From positions 1-45,569 of the forward strand of contig JAFDCZ010000008.1 in NCBI GenBank assembly GCA_019312665.1: a stretch of 45,569 nt of DNA, given 5' to 3'. A program made the position numbers and the translations under genes. The notes under the pieces were generated by a model, which was not told the DNA's origin, did no database searches, and saw only the letters and a program-made list of their open reading frames with translations. Of the stretch, positions 1 to 8,912 are shown one piece after another (the first letter of the stretch is position 1; every line of letters starts with the position of its first letter). The stretch comes from Deltaproteobacteria bacterium. GTDB taxonomy: Bacteria; Myxococcota_A; UBA9160; UBA6930.

Positions 1-954
1 GAGGCGGCAGGGATCGAAGTGCCCGAGGAGTACCATGGAATCGAGCAGCAGCCGATGGATGGTGTCTCGATGATGTACTCCTTCGACAACGCCTCAGCGG
101 CGAACAAGAAGGAACGCCAGTACTACGAGATGTTCGGCAATCGGGCCATCTGGTCCGACGGCTGGAAGGCCGTCACGCTGCATGCCAATCGCATGCCCTG
201 GGATGTCAACGTCGTACTGCCCTTCGACAACGATGTCTGGGAGCTCTACCACGTCGCAGAGGATTTCTCGGAGAGCACGAATCTCGCCGACGAGAACCCC
301 GAGAAGCTTGCCGAGATGGTCGCGATGTTCGACGAGGAAGCCTGGAAGTACAACGTCTACCCCCTGTACGACGACATGATCAAGCGGCTGGGCGCGCAAC
401 AGGACCGCTTGTTCGGTGATCAAAAAGAGTTCGTCTACTTCTCACCGGGCGCGGTGCGCATCGCGGAGAAGTCATCGGCACCGGTCAAGAATCGTGCACA
501 CACGATCGAGACCCGACTGGATCTCGAGGGTGACGAGGAAGGGGTCATCGCGGCCGTCGGTGGCATGACCGGCGGCTACACGATGTTCATCAAGGATCAT
601 CGTGTCTACTACGACTACAACTTCCTCGATGGCGTGCACTACGTTCTCAAATCGTCACCACTTCCCCAGGGCAAGACGGACTTGAAGTTCAACTTCATCA
701 AGACGGCGGAGTTCGGTGGGACGGGCGAACTCTACGTGAACGGCGAGAAGGTCGACGAAGTCGAAATGCCCCAGATGCATATCGCGACGTACTCGCTAGC
801 GGAGACCTTCGACATCGGCAGGGATACCGGCACACAGGTTTCCAGGCTCTACACCGGTGTGTTCGAGTTCAATGGCGAGCTCGACAGGGTCGTCATCACG
901 GTGTCGGACGACAACACCGTGCCGCCTCGGCAGATGCCCGCAAGCAACTACTAG
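1..954 (+). CDS. Arylsulfatase, C-terminal part (5' truncated by window edge)
   Basis: The reading frame is open from the first base, so the ORF-track start at 19 is only an internal Met. The visible 317 residues are the C-terminal part of a large AtsA-type arylsulfatase. They include the typical tail of the sulfatase domain (a WKAVTLHANR strand and the 'WELYHVAEDFSESTNLA' segment, about residues 55-95 of this fragment). A beta-rich C-terminal domain follows, with a 'GELYVNGEKV' strand like those of lectin-like sandwich folds. The catalytic CxPxR and metal-binding residues lie upstream of the window, so catalytic competence cannot be judged. Sulfatases of this class hydrolyse sulfate esters in the periplasm or at the cell surface. 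A second sulfatase lies 1.8 kb downstream with a porin between them, which suggests joint use of a sulfated substrate (inference). Confidence 0.9.
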   Translation, partial: EAAGIEVPEEYHGIEQQPMDGVSMMYSFDNASAANKKERQYYEMFGNRAIWSDGWKAVTLHANRMPWDVNVVLPFDNDVWELYHVAEDFSESTNLADENPEKLAEMVAMFDEEAWKYNVYPLYDDMIKRLGAQQDRLFGDQKEFVYFSPGAVRIAEKSSAPVKNRAHTIETRLDLEGDEEGVIAAVGGMTGGYTMFIKDHRVYYDYNFLDGVHYVLKSSPLPQGKTDLKFNFIKTAEFGGTGELYVNGEKVDEVEMPQMHIATYSLAETFDIGRDTGTQVSRLYTGVFEFNGELDRVVITVSDDNTVPPRQMPASNY

Positions 955-1154
955 CCCTGAAATAGGCGCCCAGGAATTGAACCGGCCGAATCTGGCCCAC
1001 GGGGCTCCTCCAGTTGGCTCAATCTTGGCCTCGGAGGTGTCCATGATTCCAGGGGAAGTCCATCATGCCGGCCGAGAGCCCGGGCTACGCGGACGCTCTC
1101 TCCGCGGCCTCAAACGGCTCTGGCCTCAGAGGCCCCCACCGCGATCGTGCGCCT

Positions 1155-2438
1155 CTAGAAGTTCAACCGCGTCCTCAAGCCCAATACCCAGGCGGTATCG
1201 GCGCCTGCACTGAGCGGGGTGCCTTCCTGGCCCGGATCGATGACCTGCAGGTCGGCGGTGAGGTGGAACCAGGGCGTGATCTCGAAGTTGTACCAGGCCT
1301 CCATCCCCTGCTCGTCGTCGAGGCCGAGCAGCCTCAGCGGAGCCGCATCGCTCGGCTTGGTGTAGTAGTAGCCGAGACCGAAAGTGTCATTGGGCCGGGA
1401 GCTGAACATGCCCTTGCCACCGACGCCGACGGACATGTCCCAGTCGAATATGGCTTCGCCATCGGTGAATCCGAAGCGCCCGAATACACCCCACTTGCGG
1501 TCTCCCTCAGACCAAACGTACTGGTAGACGTTGTAGTAGACGGCCAAAACGTCATCGTCCGTCGCGGGGACTCCGGTATTCGGGATATTGTCTCGGGGGT
1601 CCTCGCCGATGGCGACGAAGTCGGTGTCGAACGAATAGATCAGCCCAATGACCTGGCCCCCTGATTGACCGCCCAGCTCATGCTTGATGGTCCACTCGGT
1701 GGCTAGGGTCGTGCCCTCGTTGGTGTCGAAGGGGTTGTGTCCCGACGATTCCTCGGTGTCCATCAGCATCAAACTCCCGAGAATCCAATCATTTGGAACG
1801 AAGATGGCACCCGCAGCCAGCGTCACCATGGGGGCTCCTCCAGGTATCGTGGCCGCGATCACCGAATACCGGAAGGCACTGTTCAAGAAGTGAGAGTCGC
1901 TCCCGGGACTGCCGGCCAGCTCGTTCGCATCTCCGCCCATGCCGTTGATGAGGCCGAGAATGACGCCGAACTTCGGCGACAGGAACTGCGTGAAGGTGAG
2001 TTCCGTGATCCCCCCGACGTCCTGGTCCACCTGATCTGGTACAGCGGGAAAGAGGGCATCGCCGTTGACCGGCTGAAGGGTGCCGGCCTGGCTATTGACG
2101 GACTTCCCGAACCTGGTCTCGACCCTGGTCTTGAAGAACCCGCCGGGCCAGAGGCCAGCCTTGCCCGTGTCCAGATTCAGCACCAGATCTGCGGAACTAA
2201 CGAAGTCGTCCGCCTCATCGAAGCCGCCGTTCACGATGTTCTGGTAGGTTCCTGTGTAGTCGAGGTCGATCGTGAAGCCCTTTGAAGCCCAGGCTGTGCG
2301 CGTACCGCCCCAGTCGCCGGTCAGCTTGGTTCGGGACCAGAGATCGCCGCTGTAGTCCGGGCTCAGTGCCTGCGCGGATGCGCCTGCACTGATGCACACA
2401 GCCAACGTGAGGAGAGTGAAGTACAGGCTTGTTCGCAT
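1155..2438 (-). CDS. OprB-type carbohydrate-selective porin
   Basis: This 427-residue protein has a signal peptide (hydrophobic run after MRTSLYF, cleavage likely after AGASAQA). The mature N-terminus carries the OprB-family signature 'LTGDWGGTRTAWASKGFTID', followed by alternating beta strands rich in aromatic residues and glycine, ending in the outer-membrane-protein-like C-terminus LRTRLNF with a terminal Phe. OprB-family porins are outer-membrane barrels that admit sugars or other small organics. The ATG at 2438 is preferred over the track start because AGAGGTGG lies about 5 nt upstream. The gene is divergent from the sulfatase at 2745 and convergent with the upstream sulfatase fragment, so it may import the products or substrates of those enzymes. 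Substrate is unknown. Confidence 0.9.
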   Translation of the reverse strand: MRTSLYFTLLTLAVCISAGASAQALSPDYSGDLWSRTKLTGDWGGTRTAWASKGFTIDLDYTGTYQNIVNGGFDEADDFVSSADLVLNLDTGKAGLWPGGFFKTRVETRFGKSVNSQAGTLQPVNGDALFPAVPDQVDQDVGGITELTFTQFLSPKFGVILGLINGMGGDANELAGSPGSDSHFLNSAFRYSVIAATIPGGAPMVTLAAGAIFVPNDWILGSLMLMDTEESSGHNPFDTNEGTTLATEWTIKHELGGQSGGQVIGLIYSFDTDFVAIGEDPRDNIPNTGVPATDDDVLAVYYNVYQYVWSEGDRKWGVFGRFGFTDGEAIFDWDMSVGVGGKGMFSSRPNDTFGLGYYYTKPSDAAPLRLLGLDDEQGMEAWYNFEITPWFHLTADLQVIDPGQEGTPLSAGADTAWVLGLRTRLNF

Positions 2439-2744
2439 AATTCCACCTCTGTGAGACAATGGCGAATCTGTGCGGCGGCGTCGAACAAGCGGTGATCAAG
2501 GCCGACAGGGTCTGAAGTGTGAACTCGCCTGGGGCCCTGCGGTCCGGGATGGTTATGTGCTCACATCTCCTGAGGCATCCTGTCCGGGCAGCCGGGCGCT
2601 GAGGCGTATGTACCCTCCAGCCTCCGGCCCTGGAGGTTTCTCGTGCCACGGGCTCTGGCACGCGGTGTGCAGCCCATGAACGGAGACATCGGAAGGGGTC
2701 GCTTTGCGCGCGACGCTCTCCCTTCAAGAACACGAGGGACAAAC
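2439..2744. other. Divergent intergenic region, porin / sulfatase
   Basis: This 306-nt spacer separates two divergent genes and must hold both promoters, though no strong -35/-10 pair stands out. A hairpin is visible on the plus strand at 2614-2636 (arms CCTCCAG and CTGGAGG, 9-nt loop), followed by TTTCTC. It lies in the probable 5' leader of the sulfatase, so it could act as an attenuator or be incidental. Two short ORFs in the track here look like chance frames. Confidence 0.4.
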
Positions 2745-4403
2745 ATGAAGGTTTTTGGTCGCGCGGCCACTGGTGCTCTTGTCTCGATCGTGTCGGCTCT
2801 CTTGGCGTGCGGAGCCGACGCCGCTTCCAGGCCCAATATCCTGCTCGTCGTCGCGGACGACATGGGATACTCGGACGTCGGGGCCTTCGGTGGAGAGATT
2901 CGGACGCCCAACATCGACGCGCTCGCAGAGTCCGGGTTCCGTGCGACGAGCTTCTACGTCTCGCCCAGCTGCGCCCCGACGCGAGCGATGTTGATGAGCG
3001 GGGCGGACAATCACGTGGCCGGGCTGGGCAACCAGAAGGAGGCCCTCACGGAGAACCAGAAGGGCAAGCCGGGCTACGAAGGCCACATCAATGATCGGGT
3101 GGTGACCGTCGCTTCCCTCCTGCGTGACGCCGGGTATCACACCTACATGGCGGGCAAGTGGCATCTGGGCGATGAGATCGAGCAGGATCCCCACAACCGG
3201 GGATTCGAGAAGGCGTTCACGCTGCTGCAGGGCGGCGCCAGCCACTTCGCTGACGAGTGGATGATGTACGCCAACTACACACCGATCTATCGCGAGAACG
3301 GTCAGCGGGTGCACCTGCCCGAGGGTTTCTTCTCCAGTGAGTTCTACACGGACAAGCTGATCGAGTACATCGACGGCGCGAAGGATGAAGAGCCCTTCTT
3401 CGCCTACCTGGCCTTCACCGCGCCACACGACCCGCTGCATCTGCCCGATGATTGGCTGGACAAGTACGAGGGACGGTACGGCGCGGGTTACGAGGCCCTG
3501 CGCAAGGAGCGCCTGAAGCGCATGAAGGAGCTCGGCATCGTCGCGGCGAAGACCGAGCTCTCGCATTCGTTGCCGATGATCCCCAGGTGGGATTCGCTCG
3601 ATGCCGAGCAGAAGCGTGTCATGGCCAGGCGGATGGAGCTGCACGCCGGCATGGTCGAGAACCTGGATCATCATCTGGGCCGGCTGCTTGCCCACTTGAA
3701 GCAGAAGGGCGTCTACGACGACACGCTGATCATCTTCTTGTCGGACAACGGCGCCAGCCCGGCGGAGGTCCACAACTATCCTGACACGACCGCCGCCTGG
3801 GTGGAGCGCAACTCCGACAACCGTCTCGAGAACCTGGGGCGCCGGGGCTCGCGAACGGGCCTCGGCATGGCTTGGGCACTCTCCAGCGGCACGCCGCTGC
3901 GCTTCTTCAAGGGTTTCCATGCAGAAGGCGGAATCCGCGTGCCGCTCGTCGTCTCCGGTCCCGGCGTGGCGAGGATCGGGCAGATCGATGCCGCTTTCAC
4001 CCATGTCATGGACATCGCGCCGACGCTGCTCGATGTGGCCGGGGCGTCTCACCCCTACCCCGACAAGTACAAGGGGCGCCAGGTGCAGCCGCTTGGAGGC
4101 AAGTCCATGGTGTCCTTCCTCGCCGGGAAGACGGATGGCGTGCGGGATGACAGTGAAGCGGTCTCCTGGGAGTCGGTCGGATGGCGCGCCGTTCGCAAGG
4201 GTCCCTGGAAGGCGACCTGGTTCGCGAGCCCCTTCGGGCCGGACGACTGGCAACTGTTCAACCTCGACGATGACCTCAGCGAGCGAAACGATCTCGCCCA
4301 CGAGAACAAGGCGAAGCTCGACGAGCTGATCCTGGCGTGGGAGGACTACGCCGAGGAGGCCGGTGTGGTGCTGCCAACCTCGGGGCTCCAGCTGGGCGAC
4401 TGA
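2745..4403 (+). CDS. Arylsulfatase (formylglycine-dependent), probable lipoprotein
   Basis: A 552-residue type I sulfatase. Its metal-site motif is 'NILLVVADDMGYSDVG' (residues 31-46), and the formylglycine motif is CAPTR (Cys76-Arg80), matching CxPxR, so it should be activated by a formylglycine-generating enzyme. Further family signatures are 'YMAGKWHLG', 'IIFLSDNGAS' and the 'GGIRVPLVVSGPG' loop. The N-terminus has a hydrophobic segment ending in LLAC (Cys22), a lipobox, so export and lipid anchoring are likely. The ATG at 2745 follows a GAGGG element; the longer track start adds an unlikely Arg-rich leader. The next gene, a DUF3313 lipoprotein, starts 32 nt downstream in the same direction, a probable operon. 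The sulfate-ester substrate cannot be read from sequence. Confidence 0.93.
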   Translation: MKVFGRAATGALVSIVSALLACGADAASRPNILLVVADDMGYSDVGAFGGEIRTPNIDALAESGFRATSFYVSPSCAPTRAMLMSGADNHVAGLGNQKEALTENQKGKPGYEGHINDRVVTVASLLRDAGYHTYMAGKWHLGDEIEQDPHNRGFEKAFTLLQGGASHFADEWMMYANYTPIYRENGQRVHLPEGFFSSEFYTDKLIEYIDGAKDEEPFFAYLAFTAPHDPLHLPDDWLDKYEGRYGAGYEALRKERLKRMKELGIVAAKTELSHSLPMIPRWDSLDAEQKRVMARRMELHAGMVENLDHHLGRLLAHLKQKGVYDDTLIIFLSDNGASPAEVHNYPDTTAAWVERNSDNRLENLGRRGSRTGLGMAWALSSGTPLRFFKGFHAEGGIRVPLVVSGPGVARIGQIDAAFTHVMDIAPTLLDVAGASHPYPDKYKGRQVQPLGGKSMVSFLAGKTDGVRDDSEAVSWESVGWRAVRKGPWKATWFASPFGPDDWQLFNLDDDLSERNDLAHENKAKLDELILAWEDYAEEAGVVLPTSGLQLGD

Positions 4404-4435
4404 CGGGATCCGGGCCGGCCGGAGGGAGAGCGATC

Positions 4436-5170
4436 ATGAACATCCAGATTCAAGCCTACGTGTCTCGGGCGCTCGCGCTCGTGGTCCTGCTGGTGGTGAG
4501 CGCGTCCCTGGTGGCGTGTCCGACCCTGCGCGCTCGGCGCGCTGCGCCCACCCAGCGGGGCTTCCTTGGCGACTACTCCCAGCTCCAGAAGATCAAGGGC
4601 TACGACGCCCAGCTCCTCTACATCAACCCCGACGCTCGTTGGACGGACTACGACGCCGTGCAGATCGATTCGGTCACGCTCTGGGCCGGAGAGGGGACGG
4701 AACGGCTCGAGCCCGAGGACCAGCAGATGCTGACGGACCTGCTGTACATGGCGATACACGATGAGCTCGGTGCCCACTTCAGGATCGTAGAGGAGCCTGG
4801 GCCGGGCGTAGTAAGGCTCCGGATCGCGCTGACCCAGGCCAAGCCGACCTTTTCCGTGCCGTTGCGGACCATCACGACGGTGATCCCCAAGACCCTCGTG
4901 ATCGGGACCATCGTGGGCCTTTCGCTGGACACGGCGAACACCGTAGGATCCGCGACGCTGGAGGCGGCTGTCGAGGATCCGATCACTGGCGCCCGGTTGG
5001 CTTCCGCCGTGGATGAGCGGGTCGGCGTCAAGTCGCTGCTGAGCGCAAATATGTTCAAGACGTGGGGCGACGTGAACGACGCTTGTCACTTCTGGGCAAA
5101 GCGCGCCGCCCGCTTCCTCGCGCGGGAGGGCGTGCAGCGAAAGCCCGGTGCACCCCCGATCCCGGACTGA
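4436..5170 (+). CDS. DUF3313-family lipoprotein
   Basis: A 244-residue exported protein starting at ATG 4436 behind a strong GGAGGGAGAG ribosome-binding site. The signal sequence ends in SLVAC, a plausible lipobox. The mature part matches the DUF3313 pattern: an 'RGFLGDYSQLQ' start, a 'YINPDARWTDYDAVQIDSV' segment, a central 'LSPEDQQ'-like stretch (LEPEDQQML) and a C-terminal domain with 'ATLEAAVEDPITGARLASAV'. Proteins of this family are outer-membrane-associated lipoproteins of unknown function found across proteobacteria. It lies 32 nt after the sulfatase, so co-transcription is likely. No catalytic motif is visible. Confidence 0.85.
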   Translation: MNIQIQAYVSRALALVVLLVVSASLVACPTLRARRAAPTQRGFLGDYSQLQKIKGYDAQLLYINPDARWTDYDAVQIDSVTLWAGEGTERLEPEDQQMLTDLLYMAIHDELGAHFRIVEEPGPGVVRLRIALTQAKPTFSVPLRTITTVIPKTLVIGTIVGLSLDTANTVGSATLEAAVEDPITGARLASAVDERVGVKSLLSANMFKTWGDVNDACHFWAKRAARFLAREGVQRKPGAPPIPD

Positions 5171-5476
5171 GCGTGGCGAGGTAGCCCCAGACTCCCCGCT
5201 GGAGCTGTCACATCGCACGCTATCGGACGTGGCGCGATACCCAGGCGTGGCCAACGCCCTGTCGTTGTCATCGCAGTGTGGTTGCTTGCAATTGTCGGCA
5301 CAGCTCTGAGCGCCTGGATCAAACCATGGGAGGAGGCGTAGGGGTCTATCTCATTGTCGCCGCCCTATCTTCTTGGTATTCGCCATGCACAGGATCAGGG
5401 CGCTAATCAAGCAACGCGATGCCGCGCTTGCGGAACGCGACGAGGCTGTCGCGACCCGGGACGGATGGCCTCAACG
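5171..5476. other. Convergent intergenic region with two weak ORF fragments
   Basis: This 306-nt stretch lies between the DUF3313 gene and the 3' end of the arginine operon. The DUF3313 frame stays open after its TGA for about 50 codons and encodes a membrane-helix-like segment (VVVIAVWLLAIVGTALSAW) before TAG, with no ATG. A second fragment near 5385 encodes a short coiled coil (QRDAALAERDEAVATRD) that runs into the convergent gene. Both may be remnants of decayed genes. No clear terminator hairpin was found. Confidence 0.35.
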
Positions 5477-6472
5477 TTATAGGGTCCGGCCACCCGAATT
5501 CGCAAGCATTCCGAGATCGTGGTCGACCGCCACCGGCCCCAGATCCCCGATCATGCACTTTACCGAGCCGCCGCCCTTCTTGAGGAACTCGGAGACATCG
5601 ACGGTGACGGGTGAGACTCCTCGCTCGCGGATCTGATCGAGGAGGGTCTCCGAGACGCCTGCGGGCAGGATCAGATGGGAGGCGCCGGCCTGGCTGAGGG
5701 TGAACGAGTTGGCGGCGTAATGCTCGGCGTCGGCCACGGAGAGCCGGATCAACCGCTCTCCGAAGGACGTTTCGAGTTGGCTCCACGCCTCGGGCTCGAT
5801 GCTCTCGCGGTAGGCGAGCAGGAATTCGCGGCTCGGCCCGAAGGCGCACAGCGCGGTGTCGCCGTGGTAGTGCGCTTCGAGGACGAGCTTGATGTGAAGC
5901 ACGGGGCGCGGAGCCACGAGTCCCTCGAGAAATGGTGCAACGCCGACGTCGGTGCGAAACCCGTACACCCGCTTCCATGGCGGCCAGGTGAAGGCGGGCA
6001 CGAAGCGCTGCTTCTCGATGCCGCCGAAAGTCAGCAGGTAGTGGTCGCCGGCGGGAAAGAAATCGGCTTCACCTTCCATGCGGTAGCGTTCGTCGATTTC
6101 AGCGAGTCGAAAGCCTGCGGCTTCGAGCACTCGACGGTAATGCGCTTTTTCGCCAGCGCGCGTTGGGAGCAGGTTGGCCAGGTAGAAGGTCTTCTCCGAG
6201 AGCGGGCGTTCGGCATCGACGTCCGTCTGGAACCCGGCGTTGGCCGGATAGACCATGCCGGGCTGCGCCGGGTCGGGCGGAACGACCAGCACCTGGACGC
6301 CCAGGTCGCGCAGGGTATCGCGGAGGTGTTGCCACTGGACGATGGCTTTCGATCGGTCGACGCTGCGCCGGCGGCCCCAGCGATCACGGGTATGTGGGTT
6401 GGCGCCGCCTTGCACGCTGAAGTGGGCAGGGTCGCCCATCAGCACCCAGTGTCGGTAGCGGGTTTCGCTCAC
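5477..6472 (-). CDS. DDAH/arginine-deiminase-like hydrolase in an arginine succinyltransferase operon
   Basis: A 331-residue member of the guanidine-modifying (amidinotransferase/DDAH) superfamily. The N-terminal 'GDPAHFSV...ANP' and 'VYPANAGFQTD' segments are typical. The probable catalytic residues are His203 in HYHGDTALC and Cys306 in GGSVKC near the C-terminus, with acidic residues in EGEADFF (about 133-137). The start is the GTG at 6472, which overlaps the astD stop as GTGA; the longer track ORF reads through astD. It is the last gene of the operon astC-astA-astD-this gene. By position it would be expected to hydrolyse the guanidino group of N2-succinylarginine, the AstB step, but it is about 110 residues shorter than AstB and lacks recognisable AstB sequence. 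It could instead deiminate free arginine or a methylated arginine. Confidence 0.85.
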   Translation of the reverse strand: MSETRYRHWVLMGDPAHFSVQGGANPHTRDRWGRRRSVDRSKAIVQWQHLRDTLRDLGVQVLVVPPDPAQPGMVYPANAGFQTDVDAERPLSEKTFYLANLLPTRAGEKAHYRRVLEAAGFRLAEIDERYRMEGEADFFPAGDHYLLTFGGIEKQRFVPAFTWPPWKRVYGFRTDVGVAPFLEGLVAPRPVLHIKLVLEAHYHGDTALCAFGPSREFLLAYRESIEPEAWSQLETSFGERLIRLSVADAEHYAANSFTLSQAGASHLILPAGVSETLLDQIRERGVSPVTVDVSEFLKKGGGSVKCMIGDLGPVAVDHDLGMLANSGGRTL

Positions 6473-7890
6473 GAACGGGGGAAGCCGGTGGGCAGGGCCT
6501 CGGGGTCGAGCCCGCCTTCGAACTCCAGGTGCGCCTGAGGGACGGTGCAGTAGACGGTCGCAAGAATTCCAGCAGGGCGATCGTTGCCGCTTTTTCCGCC
6601 GCCGCCAAAGGGGAGCCGGCCGCTCGCGCCGATCGTACCCTTGTTCCAGTTCAAGATGCCCGTGCGGACATTCCCGACACAATGCTCGAAGTGGGCGCGG
6701 CTACGCGTCATGACAGAGGCGGCCAGGCCGTATTCCGAATCGTTGACTGCGGCAATTCCCTGGTCGAGGTCGTCGATTGGATACAGGGCGGCTTCGGGCC
6801 CGAAGAGCTCCTCGCGTTGGTAGGCGTGTGTTTGTTCCGTGCTGGCGAAGCGCACCAGGCCCGGCGCGATATAGGGCGCGATGCGGAGCGTCTCGCCGCG
6901 GAAGACGCGCTCGCCGCCCGCCGCTTCAGCTTGGGCCCGCATTCGTTGCACGCGCTCGAAGGCGGTACGGGAGACCAACGGCCCCATGAAGGTGCCCTCT
7001 TCGAGCGGCGGACCGATCTGCAAGCCGGAAAGGATGCTCGTCAATCGCTCCTGCATCTCCTCCAGGACGGAGTGGTGCACGAAGAGCCGCGACAGGCATG
7101 AACAACGTTGTCCCGTGGTCGCGGTGATCGAGAGCGCGGCTTCCGCAGCCGCCAGCTCGAGATCCGCGTCCTCCAGCACGAGCATGGCGTTCTTGCCACC
7201 CATCTCCAGCGCCAGGAGCTTGCCGGGCTGATCGAGCGTGGCTTCACGCAGCGCTCGGCCGACGGCGTAGGAGCCCGTGAAGAGCACGCCGTCGACGTCT
7301 TCGGCGAGGGCGAGGGTCTGGCCTGTTTCGGCGCCGCCTTGCACCAGTTCGAAGACGCCAGGGGGGAGTCCGGAGTCGCGCCAGGCCCGCTGCATCCATT
7401 CTCCGACGGCCGGTGTGAGATCACTCGGCTTGAAGACCACACAGTTGCCGGTGGCCAGGGCGGGCACGATATGGCCGTTCGGGAGATGCGCGGGAAAATT
7501 GAAAGGGCCGAGCACCGCGAGTACGCCTCGCGGATGAAAGGTCGCACGCGCACTCGCATTGACGATCATCGTCTCGGCGTAAGCCATGCCATGCTCGAGG
7601 GTCACGTCCACCTTGGCGGGAAGCAGGGCCGCTTCGCCGCGGGCATCCCAGAGCGCTTTGCCCATTTCTCGAGCGATCAGCTGGGCTAGCTCTTCTTTGC
7701 GCTCCGAGGTCAGATCCCGAAAACGGCGCAGCACGTTCGCGCGCTCCTCGAAGCCTGCATCTCGCCAGCGCGGGAAGGCCTCTCGCGCTCGGCCAACGGC
7801 TTCGGCGATGGCATCCGAATCCCATATCGCGAAGCGTCCGATCTCGTCGGCCGGATCCGCCGGGGAAAGACTGCGCAGGATGTCGCTCAT
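6469..7890 (-). CDS. astD: Succinylglutamate-semialdehyde dehydrogenase
   Basis: A 473-residue NAD(P)-dependent aldehyde dehydrogenase with 'VLGPFNFPAHLPNGHI' (about 126-141), the 'VLFTGSYAVGR' cofactor loop, general-base Glu229 in LEMGGKN and nucleophile Cys263 in TTGQRCSC. The sequence style, especially PFNFPAHLPNGHIVPAL and TTGQRCSCLSRL, is that of AstD, which oxidises N-succinylglutamate 5-semialdehyde to succinylglutamate in the arginine succinyltransferase pathway. It follows astA with an ATGA overlap and precedes the DDAH-like gene with a GTGA overlap, so translation is probably coupled through the operon. The length is normal for AstD. Confidence 0.92.
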   Translation of the reverse strand: MSDILRSLSPADPADEIGRFAIWDSDAIAEAVGRAREAFPRWRDAGFEERANVLRRFRDLTSERKEELAQLIAREMGKALWDARGEAALLPAKVDVTLEHGMAYAETMIVNASARATFHPRGVLAVLGPFNFPAHLPNGHIVPALATGNCVVFKPSDLTPAVGEWMQRAWRDSGLPPGVFELVQGGAETGQTLALAEDVDGVLFTGSYAVGRALREATLDQPGKLLALEMGGKNAMLVLEDADLELAAAEAALSITATTGQRCSCLSRLFVHHSVLEEMQERLTSILSGLQIGPPLEEGTFMGPLVSRTAFERVQRMRAQAEAAGGERVFRGETLRIAPYIAPGLVRFASTEQTHAYQREELFGPEAALYPIDDLDQGIAAVNDSEYGLAASVMTRSRAHFEHCVGNVRTGILNWNKGTIGASGRLPFGGGGKSGNDRPAGILATVYCTVPQAHLEFEGGLDPEALPTGFPRS

Positions 7891-8912
7891 GGCAGAGGTG
7901 TGACCGAGACGCGGTCGCCTGAGTGGACGTCGAGCGCTGCTCGGCAGCCTTCGGAGACGATGGGCGCGTCGTCGCTTGTGAGCGGGACGACGGTTGCGCG
8001 GAAATGTCCGCCGGCCTCGGTGGAGAGCAGGGCCATATCAGGTTCGGCTTGCTCGTCTTGTTCGACGGGAACACCGGGCAACACCAGCTCGCGCCGCTCA
8101 CGAACAGAAGCGATGGCGTCCCGTGCCGCGCCGTAGTAGGGCCCGCCATCGAAGGGATCGACTTGGTTCAGTGGATGGAAGCCGACGCGTTCGAGGATGC
8201 GCACGGCGGCCTTGGCCGATTCATTGGCCTGGCCGATCACTTTCTGCACTTCATCGGGGAAGAGGGTCGCGTAGACGGGATCGCGAGGAAACAGATCGGC
8301 GATGAACTGCTTGGAGCGCGCGGAGAGATGGTCGGCCTCCCGATAGGGAACGCCGGTGAATTTCGCACCGAAGGCATCCCAGAGCAGGTTCTTTCCCGGG
8401 GCTTCGAACGGCGAGAGCATTTCCGCGATCACCTCGCGTTCGAAGCACTCACGATGGGCTCCGATGTAGGCAAAGCGCACGATCGAAAGGGCCTTGCCGC
8501 AACGTTCAGCGTGGCCCCGGTAGGCCGGATCGAGAATCAGCCCGCCTACCTCGGTGGGGCCGTCCTCGGTCGAGCGCAACTGCAGCTTCTGATGGACGAA
8601 GCGCGCATCCAGCTCAGCGCTGCGTCGTTCCTCGGTCGAGACTTCGAGCCAATAGTAGGGCACGCCAGGCCGACCATGTTTGGCCAGGATCAACGACGTT
8701 CCTACGCAGCGCGACGCTTCGTGGTCGTAGAGAACGAATTGATGGACCGCTTCGCTGGGGTCGTCGAGAAGCCCGGCGAACGATCGCTCCGAGAGCGCGA
8801 TGCGTGTGGCCAGGAATTCCGGATCCCGGGGCAGGTTCATCGAGTCCAGCAGGCCGGCGAGCAGGGCGAGATCGTCGAGATCTCCTGCAGCCACCGGGCG
8901 AAGCGTCAGCAC
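7887..8912 (-). CDS. astA: Arginine N-succinyltransferase
   Basis: A 341-residue protein, the usual AstA length, starting at GTG 8912. Recognisable AstA blocks include 'LRPVAAGDLDDLALLA' at the N-terminus, 'SLILAKHGRPGVPYYWLEV', 'VGGLILDPAYRGHAERCGK' (GNAT-like acyl-CoA site), and 'EMLSPFEAPGKNLLWDAFG'. AstA transfers succinyl from succinyl-CoA to the alpha-amino group of arginine, the first step of the AST pathway. The GTG start overlaps the end of the aminotransferase gene by 7 nt (GTGCTGA), and its stop overlaps astD by 4 nt. The longer track ORF extends inside the upstream gene and is not supported. Confidence 0.92.
   Translation of the reverse strand: MLTLRPVAAGDLDDLALLAGLLDSMNLPRDPEFLATRIALSERSFAGLLDDPSEAVHQFVLYDHEASRCVGTSLILAKHGRPGVPYYWLEVSTEERRSAELDARFVHQKLQLRSTEDGPTEVGGLILDPAYRGHAERCGKALSIVRFAYIGAHRECFEREVIAEMLSPFEAPGKNLLWDAFGAKFTGVPYREADHLSARSKQFIADLFPRDPVYATLFPDEVQKVIGQANESAKAAVRILERVGFHPLNQVDPFDGGPYYGAARDAIASVRERRELVLPGVPVEQDEQAEPDMALLSTEAGGHFRATVVPLTSDDAPIVSEGCRAALDVHSGDRVSVTPLP

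Noticed and set aside
964-983. tRNA-like T-arm (GGTTCAATTCC on the minus strand)
   Set aside because: The T stem pairs poorly and no matching acceptor, anticodon or D arm could be found at the expected distance.
1122-1134. GGCCTCAGAGGCC palindrome downstream of the porin as a terminator
   Set aside because: The stem is short, the loop minimal and no T-run follows on either strand.
2724-4301. 525-residue minus-strand ORF
   Set aside because: Antisense shadow of the arylsulfatase; the plus frame has all catalytic motifs and this one has none.
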